A stretch of 64,000 nucleotides of DNA, taken from SZAS-79 sp965279075 (GTDB taxonomy: Bacteria > Pseudomonadota > Gammaproteobacteria > Burkholderiales > SG8-39). Each line of letters begins with the position of its first letter. Position 1 is the first letter of the stretch. Shown one piece after another: positions 26,097-34,806 of this stretch. Made by a program: the position numbers and the translations under genes. The notes beneath the pieces are model-generated. The model searched no databases, was not told the origin of the DNA, and was given only the letters and a program-made list of their open reading frames with translations. The stretch is from contig CBDIHI010000006.1 in NCBI GenBank assembly GCA_965279075.1, positions 1 to 64,000 of the forward strand, read 5' to 3'.

Positions 26097-27914
26097 TTAC
26101 TTTGGCACCTGCTCGCCGTAGGCCTCCACCTTGCCTGGGTTCTGGCGGCGCAGGTAGTCTGCGTTGGGAACCATGTCGCGGAACCTGCGATAGTCGCCTT
26201 CTATGCTGGGGTCGCGGATCACGACCGGCCTCAGGAAGATAACCAGTTCGGTCTTTGTGGCGGTGTCCTTGCGCTGGCGGAACAGGTCGCCGATTGCCGA
26301 GCGATTTATGCCCGGGATTCCGTCCTCTACGTTGCTAATCTGGTCCTGGATCAGGCCGCCAAGCACGGCAACCTGTCCGCTCTGGACTCTCAACAGGGAC
26401 TCCATTTCACGCGTCTGGATCACCGGGATCAGGCTCTGGATCGCAGGAGTCGCGCAATTCTGAACCCCGACTCCGCACGGGTTGCTCAGGGAGGGGTTCG
26501 GATCCGCCACATCACCAATCTTTCGCGAAATTGTCGGGCGCAGGTTGAGCAGCACGGTATCCGACTCGCTTATTTGCGGAGTAACGCTCATGACGAATCC
26601 GACAGGTACCGAGTTGAGTGTCGTCGTGAATGTCGTGATGGCAGGGGCGTTCGCGCTCGATACCGTACTGGCCTGGATGGTGAAAAAGACCAGGTTGTCG
26701 ACGACCTTGAGCAGGGCCGGTTGATTATTCAGCACGCTGATCTTGGGGCTCGAAAGAACCTTCACGTCGCCGAACGACTCGAGCAGCTTGAGTGCAACGC
26801 TGAAATTCTGGTTGGCCGCGGCGTACCCGACTACAAAAGAGTTCGTATTCACCCCCGCAGGCGTTGCCCCGGAGGACTGCTGGAACTGGAACCCGGCCGA
26901 CCCAGCGCGCAACCTGGACCAGTCAATTCCTCGCTGGTACTGGTTGTTCAACTGGACCTCGGCCACCGTCGCCTCGATCAGGACTTGCCGTTTGGCGCTG
27001 CTCATCACCTGGTCGAGGAACTCCTGCACCTTCTCGTGCTGCCGGGAGGTGGCGCGAATCGAGAGGACGCCCGCTTCGGGGTTGGAGATCACAGACGCCG
27101 CTTCGCGGAACTCCATCCCAGGCGCCCCTAGTGTTGCCGACGCCGGTGTCTGTCCCGACACCGGCGGGGTTGCCTGGGCAGCTGATGCCGGCTGGCTTTG
27201 GGAGCTGGAGGCAGCGGTCGCAGGGGTGCGGGGAGTGGCGCCGACCAGCTTGTCGCTTTCACGCAGGATGTCCCGCACGTTGGTTACAAGGGTGTCCCAG
27301 AACCGGTTGTTGGAAACGTTGTTTACCGTTGATGTCGAATTATTCGTAATCGTGCCTACTCCACCAGAGCCGCCAGACGACCCACCCGCAGTCACTTGGC
27401 TGGAGATTCCCAACTGGCTGACGGAGGTGCGTGCGATGTTGAGGTAGTCGATCTTGTAGATCTTCAAGTACGGCGTATCGCGCATGACGATCAGGTTGTC
27501 GCCATCGACCTCGTATCGCATGTCGACCTGCCTGGATATGCGGGTGAGTAGCTGGGGCAGGGTCTGGTCAATGGCGTTCAGGGTCACATTCCCGGTCACG
27601 CCCGGGTGGATATCGACATTAAGTTTGGCGTCCCGTGCGAGTGCAAAGAGCAGCTCCTGCACCCGGACATTGTTGACTACGACGCTGTAGGTTTCCGGGC
27701 GAACGGAGGGTTTCGGCTTGGGGAGCACCGGGGCCATCTGCACGGGCGGAGGAATGTCGCCGTCCGAGGGCCTTGCCTCGGACTGGATGTGGGCGTCCTG
27801 CACCTTGGTGGCCGGCAGCCCACCGCAGCCGGCAGCCATTGCGGCGGTAAGTGCGCCCACGACCAAGTTTTTCAAAACCATTCTGCCCGCGCCTTTGAGC
27901 CCAGATTCAAGCAT
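26097..27914 (-). CDS. MshL-like outer-membrane secretin
   Basis: 605 aa lipoprotein secretin. The lipobox is AAGC with Cys30, counted from the first ATG; a start at the ATG 33 bases later (MVLKNLVVGA) would make a more standard lipoprotein signal. An N-terminal secretin/TonB-like short domain (SVVVNNVRVQELLFALARDA) leads to a Gly/Ser/Asn-rich linker. The C-terminal secretin domain includes VLSSPKISVLNNQPALLKV and the end motif TELVIFLRPVVI. It forms the gated pore through which the pilus exits. Confidence 0.93.
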   Translation of the reverse strand: MLESGLKGAGRMVLKNLVVGALTAAMAAGCGGLPATKVQDAHIQSEARPSDGDIPPPVQMAPVLPKPKPSVRPETYSVVVNNVRVQELLFALARDAKLNVDIHPGVTGNVTLNAIDQTLPQLLTRISRQVDMRYEVDGDNLIVMRDTPYLKIYKIDYLNIARTSVSQLGISSQVTAGGSSGGSGGVGTITNNSTSTVNNVSNNRFWDTLVTNVRDILRESDKLVGATPRTPATAASSSQSQPASAAQATPPVSGQTPASATLGAPGMEFREAASVISNPEAGVLSIRATSRQHEKVQEFLDQVMSSAKRQVLIEATVAEVQLNNQYQRGIDWSRLRAGSAGFQFQQSSGATPAGVNTNSFVVGYAAANQNFSVALKLLESFGDVKVLSSPKISVLNNQPALLKVVDNLVFFTIQASTVSSANAPAITTFTTTLNSVPVGFVMSVTPQISESDTVLLNLRPTISRKIGDVADPNPSLSNPCGVGVQNCATPAIQSLIPVIQTREMESLLRVQSGQVAVLGGLIQDQISNVEDGIPGINRSAIGDLFRQRKDTATKTELVIFLRPVVIRDPSIEGDYRRFRDMVPNADYLRRQNPGKVEAYGEQVPK

Positions 27915-27928
27915 AACATAGTTATGAC

Positions 27929-27957
27929 TTTAGGAAAGTCGGCTAAGGGATTGTCAA
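27929..27957 (-). promoter_or_regulatory. candidate promoter before the secretin gene
   Basis: Within the 80-base gap between the MshM-like and secretin genes, the minus strand has a perfect -35 hexamer TTGACA (27957-27952). At 17 bases spacing the -10 is only CCTAAA, a 3-of-6 match. A short palindrome CATAAC-ATA-GTTATG overlaps the start codon at 27912-27926. A second internal promoter is plausible but weakly supported. Confidence 0.35.
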
Positions 27958-27994
27958 AAGTAGCTTTTTTGCCAATTAATAGGCTCGCCGAACA

Positions 27995-29497
27995 CTAGAG
28001 GATCTCCCGGAACTCGGCGAAAGTGCGAATCTCTGTCTGAAACGACTGTTTGTACTTTGGCGGCAAGCGCCCTGCGGCTTGGACGGCCGCAGCGTGGTCT
28101 GGGTACGTCCCGATTGCGACACGGATACGGTATCGGGTGCCGACCAACTGAGGGAGCACGAGCACGTCCTCGAGGGGTACCAGTTCCTTCGCACGGAGCA
28201 GAAACCGCTCCAGGCGCGCAGGGTCGCTGTTATCGGTGCTGAACAACTCGATACTGTAACGGCCGTCAGGCTCGCGCTCAAGGCGTTCGCGCATGGCCCC
28301 AATTCGCTCCCTGAGCAGCGTGTTTGACCCTGGCTTGTACGCGTCTATCCGGCCGATCGCCTCGGGGCTCAGCCTCAGGGGCGCCTCGTGGGGAGTCGCC
28401 GCCGTCGAAGGTGCTTGGACTGTTCCCTGTGCCGACGGCAGCGGGGTCGAAGCAGTTTGGCCGGCAGGCTCTGCCGAAGGCTGGGCGGGAGGTAGCGCAG
28501 CGAGGGCTGGATTCCCCTGCGGCAAGGCCTTCGGCGGAGCGGGGGACAGCCTTACGACCCCCGGGCTTTGCGCGGGCTCGTCAGTAGCCTTGGAAAGCGC
28601 CCAGTGGATGCCGATGCCTATGAAAAGTCCTGCCAACAGGGCGATTGCAGCGAACGCCATCGGGTTGCGGCGGCTTTCGCCGAGCAGGCGGCCGAATTCT
28701 GAATCCTTGATTGCCGCGCGGGCCTGCCTTTCGGTCACCGCATGCTTGTTCTGCGAGAACGCCGCGAGCAGCGCCTTGTCTGCGAGGATGTTGACACGCC
28801 GGGTAAGGCCACTGGCGGCCTTTGTGATCATGTTCACTGCGCGCGGGCTGAACACGTCCGGTCCACGGTACCCGGCGGCACGCATGCGAAACGAAAGGTA
28901 CATGCCGACCTCGCTTCCCGAAAGGGGCCGCATCCTGAAGCTGTGGGTGATCCGGTCCTTCAATTGCCGCATGGATGTCTTGTCGAGCACCGTGTCAAGC
29001 TCGGTCTGTCCGAACAGCACGATTTGCAGCAGCTTGTGTCGATTGGATTCGAGGTTGGATAGCAGCCTGACCTGCTCAAGCGTTTCCTCGGGCATCGCGT
29101 GTGCCTCGTCGATCAGGATCACCATGCGCTTGCCGCCCGCATACAGCCGGATCAGGTGCTCCTCGAGCTGCCGGAGTGCCACCGTAATGCGTGCCTGCGA
29201 GAAATCCAGCTTGAGGTCATCAGCGATGGCGTGGAGGATCTCGTCGCGGGCGAGCGACGGATTGGCGAGGTACACGATTTCCACGTGCTCCGGGAGGCGC
29301 TCCATGAGCACCCTGCACAGCATCGTCTTTCCGCTGCCCACTTCGCCTGAGACCTTGACGATGCCTTCGTCGTGCAGGATCGCATACAGCAGCGCTTCGA
29401 GCGTCGCGCCACGGCCCGCTCCGTCGAAGAAGAAGTCGGTGTGCGGGGTGATGCGGAACGGTGGCTCGTCGAGCCCGAAATGCTCTAGGTAAAGCAT
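27995..29497 (-). CDS. MshM/ExeA-like AAA+ ATPase with SPOR domain
   Basis: 500 aa. The start MLYLEHFGLDEPPFRITPHT is characteristic of ExeA/MshM proteins. Walker A is SGEVGSGKTML and Walker B is MVILIDEAHAMP. An AAA+ domain to about residue 270 is followed by one membrane segment (near 283-303), a Pro/Ala-rich linker, and a C-terminal SPOR-type domain (from about 405, GRYSIELFSTDN). ExeA family members help secretin assembly through peptidoglycan, and a SPOR domain would bind glycan strands directly. The gene is 25 bases downstream of the response regulator. Confidence 0.9.
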   Translation of the reverse strand: MLYLEHFGLDEPPFRITPHTDFFFDGAGRGATLEALLYAILHDEGIVKVSGEVGSGKTMLCRVLMERLPEHVEIVYLANPSLARDEILHAIADDLKLDFSQARITVALRQLEEHLIRLYAGGKRMVILIDEAHAMPEETLEQVRLLSNLESNRHKLLQIVLFGQTELDTVLDKTSMRQLKDRITHSFRMRPLSGSEVGMYLSFRMRAAGYRGPDVFSPRAVNMITKAASGLTRRVNILADKALLAAFSQNKHAVTERQARAAIKDSEFGRLLGESRRNPMAFAAIALLAGLFIGIGIHWALSKATDEPAQSPGVVRLSPAPPKALPQGNPALAALPPAQPSAEPAGQTASTPLPSAQGTVQAPSTAATPHEAPLRLSPEAIGRIDAYKPGSNTLLRERIGAMRERLEREPDGRYSIELFSTDNSDPARLERFLLRAKELVPLEDVLVLPQLVGTRYRIRVAIGTYPDHAAAVQAAGRLPPKYKQSFQTEIRTFAEFREIL

Positions 29498-29522
29498 GCT
29501 TTGCGCTCGCTCACGGGTAGTC

Positions 29523-30968
29523 TCACTTGTCGTCCGTTCCCATCCGGCTGTAAAGCGTGGTCCGGTTCATACCGAGAATTTTTGCGGCCTGGCTGACGTT
29601 CCCCTTGGCGAGGCGCAACGCCGCTTCTATGTAGCCCCGTTCCCACGCGGTCAGCATCTGATCGAGATTGAACTGCTTGTCGCGTTCGAGGTGTCTGATC
29701 GCCTGTTCAACTACGCTACGACCTTCAAGGTCCAGGCCGAATTGGACCGATGGCGTGGCTTCAGCATCCTGCTCGCGGTCCAGTTCCGGTTCGAGTTCCG
29801 TGACCGAGAGCCGCTGCCCGGAGTGTTTGGTCGTGAGGCGGATGACGATGTTGCGCAACTCGCGCACATTGCCCGGGAACGGATAGCCTTGCCACCGGAC
29901 CAGCGCCCTCTCATCCAGATCGAAAGGCTGTGCGTGTGCCTGCTCTGCATAGAAGGCGCGAAAATGGTCCAGCAGTACGCGCTTGTCGAGGCCCATCTCG
30001 CGTAGCGGCGGCACGGCGAGCGTGAACACAGACAGGCGGTGGTAGAGGTCGGCACGGAACGAGCCCTTGCGCACCTCCTGCCGGAGGTCACGGTTGGTCG
30101 CCGTGAGGATACGCGCCCTGGAGTGGCGCAACTGGGTTTCCCCGACCCTCTGGTACTCCCCGTTTTCGAGCACACGTAGAAGCTTTGCCTGCAGTTCGAG
30201 GGGCAGTTCGCCAATTTCGTCGAGGAACAGAGTGCCGTCCTGGGCGTCCTCGAAATACCCGGATTTGTTTGTTGTGGCTCCGGTGAATGCCCCTTTTACA
30301 TACCCGAACAGGGTGGGTTCGACCAGCGTCGGGGCGATGGCGGCGCAGTTCAGTGCGAAGTAGGGCTTGGAGGCACGCGCCGATTGCCGGTGGAGGCGGA
30401 TCGCGACGAGCTCCTTGCCGCTCCCCGATTCCCCTTCTATCAGCACCGGGAAGGGTGAATCGGCGTACTGCGAAATCTGGTTCTTGAGGCGAACCATGCC
30501 CTGGCTCGTCCCGACGAGCCCCTCGACACCCGGGGCCTCACCCGCCAGTTCCGCCGCCCTGAAGGCGAGCGCCTTGTTGAGTTGCCGCTTCAGAATCTCG
30601 GGGTCGCAGGGCTTGGCTATGAATTCCGCCGCGCCCAGCGTTCGGGCGTGCCTTGCATGGACCGCGTCGTTTTGCCCTGAAAGCACGAAGATCTTCATGC
30701 TGGGGGAGTGGGCAAGCAGGTCCGCAATCAGCGCAAACCCCTCGTCCGGCGCGTGTGGTCGCGGCGGCAGCCCGAGGTCGACGAGCGCCAGTTGGGGCGG
30801 ATCCTGCAGCTGGCGCATGAGATCCACTGCGTGACGCCGGGACTCGCATGCGTGGATCTGGAACTCGGTACCCAGTGCAAACGCGAGAGTGTCCGTGATC
30901 AGTTGATCATCGTCGACGATCAGCAGGACCGGCCTGGTTTCAACCTGCGATTGCGGATTCGTGGCCAT
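29523..30968 (-). CDS. NtrC-family sigma-54-dependent response regulator (PrsR/PilR-like)
   Basis: 481 aa from the ATG at 30968 (MATNPQSQVE). The receiver domain has acidic DDD near residue 20 and phosphoacceptor Asp64 (ALVDLGLPP). The AAA+ domain has Walker A GESGSGKELVA and the sigma-54 contact loop GAFTGA. A C-terminal Fis-type helix-turn-helix (GNVSQAAKILGMNRTTLYSR) ends the protein. The DLGLPP..EGF receiver pattern resembles PrsR regulators. It overlaps the ABC ATPase gene by 29 bases and heads the assembly genes. Its likely target is the sigma-54 promoter of the prepilin gene. Confidence 0.93.
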   Translation of the reverse strand: MATNPQSQVETRPVLLIVDDDQLITDTLAFALGTEFQIHACESRRHAVDLMRQLQDPPQLALVDLGLPPRPHAPDEGFALIADLLAHSPSMKIFVLSGQNDAVHARHARTLGAAEFIAKPCDPEILKRQLNKALAFRAAELAGEAPGVEGLVGTSQGMVRLKNQISQYADSPFPVLIEGESGSGKELVAIRLHRQSARASKPYFALNCAAIAPTLVEPTLFGYVKGAFTGATTNKSGYFEDAQDGTLFLDEIGELPLELQAKLLRVLENGEYQRVGETQLRHSRARILTATNRDLRQEVRKGSFRADLYHRLSVFTLAVPPLREMGLDKRVLLDHFRAFYAEQAHAQPFDLDERALVRWQGYPFPGNVRELRNIVIRLTTKHSGQRLSVTELEPELDREQDAEATPSVQFGLDLEGRSVVEQAIRHLERDKQFNLDQMLTAWERGYIEAALRLAKGNVSQAAKILGMNRTTLYSRMGTDDK

Positions 30969-31698
30969 GGATGCAGCGGATGAACGCGCTTTCGAGGTGC
31001 TTCTCGCCGTAGCTTTCGCACAGCTTTGCGGGCGACCCCTGGAATCGGATTGCGCCGCGGTCGAGCACAGCGAGCGATGTGCAGAGCTCTTCGACGTCCG
31101 ACAGGACATGCGAGGTGAAGAACAGGGTACGCCCTTCGCGGGTCAGGCGTGCGAGGACCGACTTTACAGCCACACGGCTGAGCGGGTCGAGCCCACTCAT
31201 GGGTTCGTCGAGCAAGTACAGGTCACGCCGCGCCAGGAAGCAGCCCGCTAGGCCGAGTTTCTGGGTCATTCCCTTTGACAGCTGTCGCACCGGCCGATCG
31301 AGCGCAGCCCGGTCCAGAGCCAACTCGTCGAACAGGGATTCGACGCATTCGCGCACGTAGGGCATGCCGCACAGCCGTGCGCTGAAGTCTAGAAATTCGC
31401 GACATGTCAGGTAGTGCGGAGGTACGAAACGCTCGGGCACGAACGCCAACCGAGTCCGGGCGGCCGGCGCACGATGCGGGACGCCGAAAACTCTGATCTC
31501 GCCGGAATCGAACGCGCAGAAATCGAGTATGCACTTGATCAGCGTGGTCTTGCCGGCGCCGTTGGCGCCGACCAGCCCGAACGCCGAACCCGCCGCGACG
31601 CCCAGGTCGATCCGGCTCAGCGCGGTGACCTGGCCGTACCGTTTCGCAAGCCCGGAGGTACAAATCGCCATCTCCTGGGGTGAGGGGTTGGGTTGCAT
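30940..31698 (-). CDS. ABC-2 type transporter ATP-binding protein
   Basis: 252 aa from the ATG at 31698 (MQPNPSPQ); an upstream ATG at 31722 is possible. Walker A is GANGAGKTTL, the signature is QLSKGMTQKLGLAG, and Walker B is YLLDEPMSGLDP, as in the DrrA/CcmA-like exporter subfamily. No permease lies beside it. The only unpaired ABC-2 permease in the window is at 12267-13034 at the opposite end of the pilus locus. It overlaps the response regulator start and is divergent from mlaF. Confidence 0.88.
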   Translation of the reverse strand: MQPNPSPQEMAICTSGLAKRYGQVTALSRIDLGVAAGSAFGLVGANGAGKTTLIKCILDFCAFDSGEIRVFGVPHRAPAARTRLAFVPERFVPPHYLTCREFLDFSARLCGMPYVRECVESLFDELALDRAALDRPVRQLSKGMTQKLGLAGCFLARRDLYLLDEPMSGLDPLSRVAVKSVLARLTREGRTLFFTSHVLSDVEELCTSLAVLDRGAIRFQGSPAKLCESYGEKHLESAFIRCIHGHESAIAG

Positions 31699-31794
31699 GC
31701 CCGCTAATATAGGTGAAAGCATGGCCCCATGCAGCGCGCGGACCCTGCTTCCCGGCCAGCGGCACGCTTGTTATGCCTAGGCGCCGGTGTCGAG

Positions 31795-31800
31795 TAAAAT
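31795..31800 (+). promoter_or_regulatory. candidate -10 element of the mla operon
   Basis: TAAAAT, 36 bases upstream of the TTG proposed as the mlaF start. No convincing -35 at standard spacing (TTGTTA lies 21 bases away). It lies downstream of the alternative ATG at 31773, so it favours the later start. Confidence 0.4.
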
Positions 31801-31835
31801 CCACTTCTTCGCATTTCCTTCTCCCGGAAAGACCT

Positions 31836-32645
31836 TTGGCAGAGCCCGACATCGTCGAGATCCAGGACCTGACGTTTGCGTATGACACGCGACCGATACT
31901 TCAAGGGGTCAATCTACGCATCCGGCGCGGGCAGGTCGTGGCAATCATGGGCGGTTCGGGCTGCGGAAAGACGACCCTGTTGCGGATCATGGGCGGGGCG
32001 CTCGTCCCGACCAGCGGCACCGCCCGAATCCTCGGCAAGACCACCGGATCTCTCGACAGGGGGGGGCTGTATGGCCTGCGCCGCCAAATGGGCATGCTGT
32101 TCCAGTTCGGCGCCCTGTTCACGGATATGTCCGTCTTCGACAACGTCGCGTTCCAGATGCGCGAGCACACAGACGTCCCGGAAGCATTGATCCGGGATCT
32201 GGTTCTCATGAAGCTCGATGCGGTAGGGCTGCGTGGCGTCGCCGATCTTATGCCCTCGGAGCTTTCCGGCGGGATGGCGCGGCGCGTAGCGCTTGCCCGT
32301 GCCGTCGCACTCGATCCGACCCTGATTCTGTACGACGAACCGTTCGCGGGCCTGGATCCGATTTCCCTCGGGGTGATCGCGCGACTGATCCGCCGGCTGA
32401 ACGATTCGCTCGGGGCGACCTCGATCATAGTCACCCACGATGTGCAGGAGTCGCTGCACATCGTGGACTACGTCTACTTCGTATCGGAAGGCAAGGTCGT
32501 CGCCGAGGGGACGGCGGACGAAGTCAGGCGATCGGGGCAACCTTTCGTGCGCCAGTTTGTAAACGGGGAGCCGGACGGGCCTGTGGCATTCCACTACCCC
32601 GCCCAGGCCTACCTGGCGGACCTTGACGGGGTTCGGGCCTCATGA
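31836..32645 (+). CDS. mlaF: phospholipid ABC transporter ATP-binding protein MlaF
   Basis: 269 aa from a TTG start at 31836 (LAEPDIVEIQDLTF). In-frame ATGs at 31713 and 31773 exist, but the extension is not family-like, and a -10 candidate lies between them and the TTG. Walker A GGSGCGKTTLL, signature LSGGMARRVALARA and Walker B LILYDEPFAGLDP are intact. ATPase of the MlaFEDB complex, which moves phospholipids between inner membrane and the MlaC shuttle to maintain outer-membrane asymmetry. It overlaps mlaE by four bases. Confidence 0.92.
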   Translation: MAEPDIVEIQDLTFAYDTRPILQGVNLRIRRGQVVAIMGGSGCGKTTLLRIMGGALVPTSGTARILGKTTGSLDRGGLYGLRRQMGMLFQFGALFTDMSVFDNVAFQMREHTDVPEALIRDLVLMKLDAVGLRGVADLMPSELSGGMARRVALARAVALDPTLILYDEPFAGLDPISLGVIARLIRRLNDSLGATSIIVTHDVQESLHIVDYVYFVSEGKVVAEGTADEVRRSGQPFVRQFVNGEPDGPVAFHYPAQAYLADLDGVRAS

Positions 32646-33445
32646 TGAAGAGTCTTTCCGCTGGGCTCCAGGCTCTGGGCCGTACCGTAACCGACAAGTT
32701 ATGGAGGCTGGGGTTCGCGAGTCGATTCTTCGTATACATGCTTCTGCACTCCGGTGTTGCGTTCCGGCGCTTCCGCCTGACCGTCAGGGAGATCTACTTC
32801 ACGGGTGTGCTGTCGCTGATCATCATTCTCGTATCCGGCCTGTTCGTCGGGATGGTGCTCGGTTTGCAGGGGTACGATACCCTCCAGCGCTACGGGTCTT
32901 CCGAGGCGCTGGGCGTGCTGGTTGCCCTTTCTCTGGTGCGGGAGCTCGGTCCTGTGGTTGCAGGGCTGCTTTTCGCAAGCCGCGCTGGAAGCGCGATTAC
33001 GGCCGAGATCGGCCTGATGAAGGCCACCGAGCAGATTTCCGCGATGGAAATGATGGCAGTGGATCCCATCGCACGCGTGGTTGCGCCGCGCTTCTGGGCT
33101 GGCGTGATCTCCATGCCTTTGCTGGCGGCGCTGTTTTCCGCCGCCGGAATTTTCGGAGGATACCTCGTCGGCGTGCAACTGATAGGGGTCGACCAAGGCG
33201 CGTTCTGGTCGCAGATGCAGGCCGCGGTGGACGTCCGGCAGGACATCATGAACGGTGTGATAAAAAGCGCGGTGTTCGGGGTAGCGGTTACCTGGATTGC
33301 GGTTTTCGAGGGCTATGACGCCCCGCCGACCGCCGAGGGGGTTTCGCGTGCCACAACGCGGACCGTGGTCACATCCTCGCTGGCCATTTTGGCGCTGGAT
33401 TTCGTTCTGACCGCGCTCATGTTTACTGGAGGAAACGGAAAATGA
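32642..33445 (+). CDS. mlaE: phospholipid ABC transporter permease MlaE
   Basis: 267 aa MlaE/YrbE-family permease, slightly N-terminally extended over the core. Five to six membrane segments, with the family segments RELGPVVAGLLFASRAGSAITAE (residues about 100-122) and EQISAMEMMAVDPI. Overlaps both neighbours by four bases (ATGA), indicating coupled translation in an mlaFEDACB operon. Confidence 0.95.
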   Translation: MMKSLSAGLQALGRTVTDKLWRLGFASRFFVYMLLHSGVAFRRFRLTVREIYFTGVLSLIIILVSGLFVGMVLGLQGYDTLQRYGSSEALGVLVALSLVRELGPVVAGLLFASRAGSAITAEIGLMKATEQISAMEMMAVDPIARVVAPRFWAGVISMPLLAALFSAAGIFGGYLVGVQLIGVDQGAFWSQMQAAVDVRQDIMNGVIKSAVFGVAVTWIAVFEGYDAPPTAEGVSRATTRTVVTSSLAILALDFVLTALMFTGGNGK

Positions 33446-33924
33446 ACCGCTCGACCATCGACCTCTGGGTTGGCGTGCTCGTCGCCATGGGCCTCGCCGC
33501 GCTGCTGTTTCTCGCCCTCAAGGTCGGGAACCTAGCGTCATTCTCGACTTCCGAGGTGTATCAGGTACAGGCCAAGTTTGCTAACATTGGCGGCTTGAAA
33601 GTGCGGGCCCCTGTAAAGAGCGCGGGGGTGGTGGTTGGGCGGGTGGCGGAGGTGCGTTTCGACAACGAAAGTTTCGAGGCGGTCGTCACGCTCAACCTCG
33701 AAGGGACCTACAAGTTTCCCCGAGACACCTCGGCAAAGATCCTGACGTCCGGCCTCCTGGGTGAGCAGTATGTGGGACTGGAGGCTGGGGGGGATCCCGC
33801 TACACTTAAAGGCGGCGACAGGGTCAAGCTTACGCAGTCGGCGGTCGTATTGGAGAACCTGATCAGCCAGTTCATGTTCAGCAAGGCGCAGGAAGGCGGC
33901 AAAGACGGTAAGGAAACCAAGTGA
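33442..33924 (+). CDS. mlaD: phospholipid transport MCE-domain protein MlaD
   Basis: 160 aa. One N-terminal membrane helix (about residues 8-28) and one MCE domain (VYQVQAKFANIGGLKVRAPV ... GLLGEQYVGLE). It forms the hexameric periplasmic ring on the MlaFEDB complex. Translation of the next gene starts at a GTG within the stop (GTGA). Confidence 0.95.
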   Translation: MNRSTIDLWVGVLVAMGLAALLFLALKVGNLASFSTSEVYQVQAKFANIGGLKVRAPVKSAGVVVGRVAEVRFDNESFEAVVTLNLEGTYKFPRDTSAKILTSGLLGEQYVGLEAGGDPATLKGGDRVKLTQSAVVLENLISQFMFSKAQEGGKDGKETK

Positions 33925-34802
33925 GCAAGGTGAACTACAGATCGATCCGCAGGGTATGCGCCGTGGCATTCGCGGTTGCCGTCGCATCTCTTTCCACAGG
34001 CTGCGCGACCCCTGCCGGGGGGGATCCCCGAGACCCGTTCGAGGGATTCAACCGCTCGATGTACGGTTTCAACCAGACTGTCGACGAGGCGGTGCTGAAG
34101 CCTGTGTCCAAGGCCTACAAGGACGGGCTCCCGCAGATCGTGCAGACCGGGGTGCGCAATTTCTTCTCCAACATAGCGGATATCTTCATTTCGGTTAACA
34201 ACCTGCTGCAGGGCAAGGTGATCGACGCCGCCAACGACGGCCTCAGGTTCGCAGTCAACACCACCATCGGCGGTCTGGGCGTAATGGACTGGGCGTCCGA
34301 GATGGGGCTCGAGAAGCACAACGAGGACTTCGGCCAGACCTTTGGCCGTTGGGGCGTGAGCGATGGTGCTTACATAGTCTGGCCGCTGCTCGGGTCCAGC
34401 ACCGTGCGCGACACGGTGGGGGAGGCTTTCGACATCAGGGTCGACCCGGTGCGCAACCATAAGCCCGTAACGGCACGGAACGCCATGTACCTGACGCGCG
34501 TCGTGAGCAAGAGGGCGGACTTGCTAGACGCCAGCCGCATACTTGAGGAAGCCGCGCTGGACAAGTACGTATTCGAGCGTGACGCTTATCTCCAGCGAAG
34601 GCGTAACCTGATTTATGACGGCAGTCCTCCTAGGGAATCGCCCCGCGGGGTTTCGGGCTCCTATCCGGTGAGCGCGACTGACAGGCTCCCCGAAAGCGAG
34701 ACTCCGGCGGCTACGAACGAACAGCGCGGGGAGGCGGAGTCTGCGCGTGTGAACACTGCCAACGAGGCGCCGGTAGTTTCCGTATCGGCCGGGGGAGAGT
34801 AG
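33921..34802 (+). CDS. mlaA: outer-membrane phospholipid removal lipoprotein MlaA (VacJ)
   Basis: 293 aa from a GTG start. Lipobox STGC with Cys28, followed by the VacJ core (DPFEGFNRSMYGFNQTVDEA ... NDGLRFAVNTTIGGLGVMDW). The last 70 residues are a Ser/Glu-rich extension beyond the usual domain, of no clear function. It removes mislocalised phospholipids from the outer leaflet with OmpC-type porins in E. coli. In E. coli mlaA is unlinked; here it is inside the mla operon between mlaD and mlaC, as is usual in betaproteobacteria. Confidence 0.95.
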   Translation: MSKVNYRSIRRVCAVAFAVAVASLSTGCATPAGGDPRDPFEGFNRSMYGFNQTVDEAVLKPVSKAYKDGLPQIVQTGVRNFFSNIADIFISVNNLLQGKVIDAANDGLRFAVNTTIGGLGVMDWASEMGLEKHNEDFGQTFGRWGVSDGAYIVWPLLGSSTVRDTVGEAFDIRVDPVRNHKPVTARNAMYLTRVVSKRADLLDASRILEEAALDKYVFERDAYLQRRRNLIYDGSPPRESPRGVSGSYPVSATDRLPESETPAATNEQRGEAESARVNTANEAPVVSVSAGGE

Positions 34803-34806
34803 CGGT

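Noticed and set aside
31762..31777. Sigma-54-like CGGCACGCTTGTTAT upstream of mlaF
   Set aside because: The essential GC of the -12 element is missing (TTAT).
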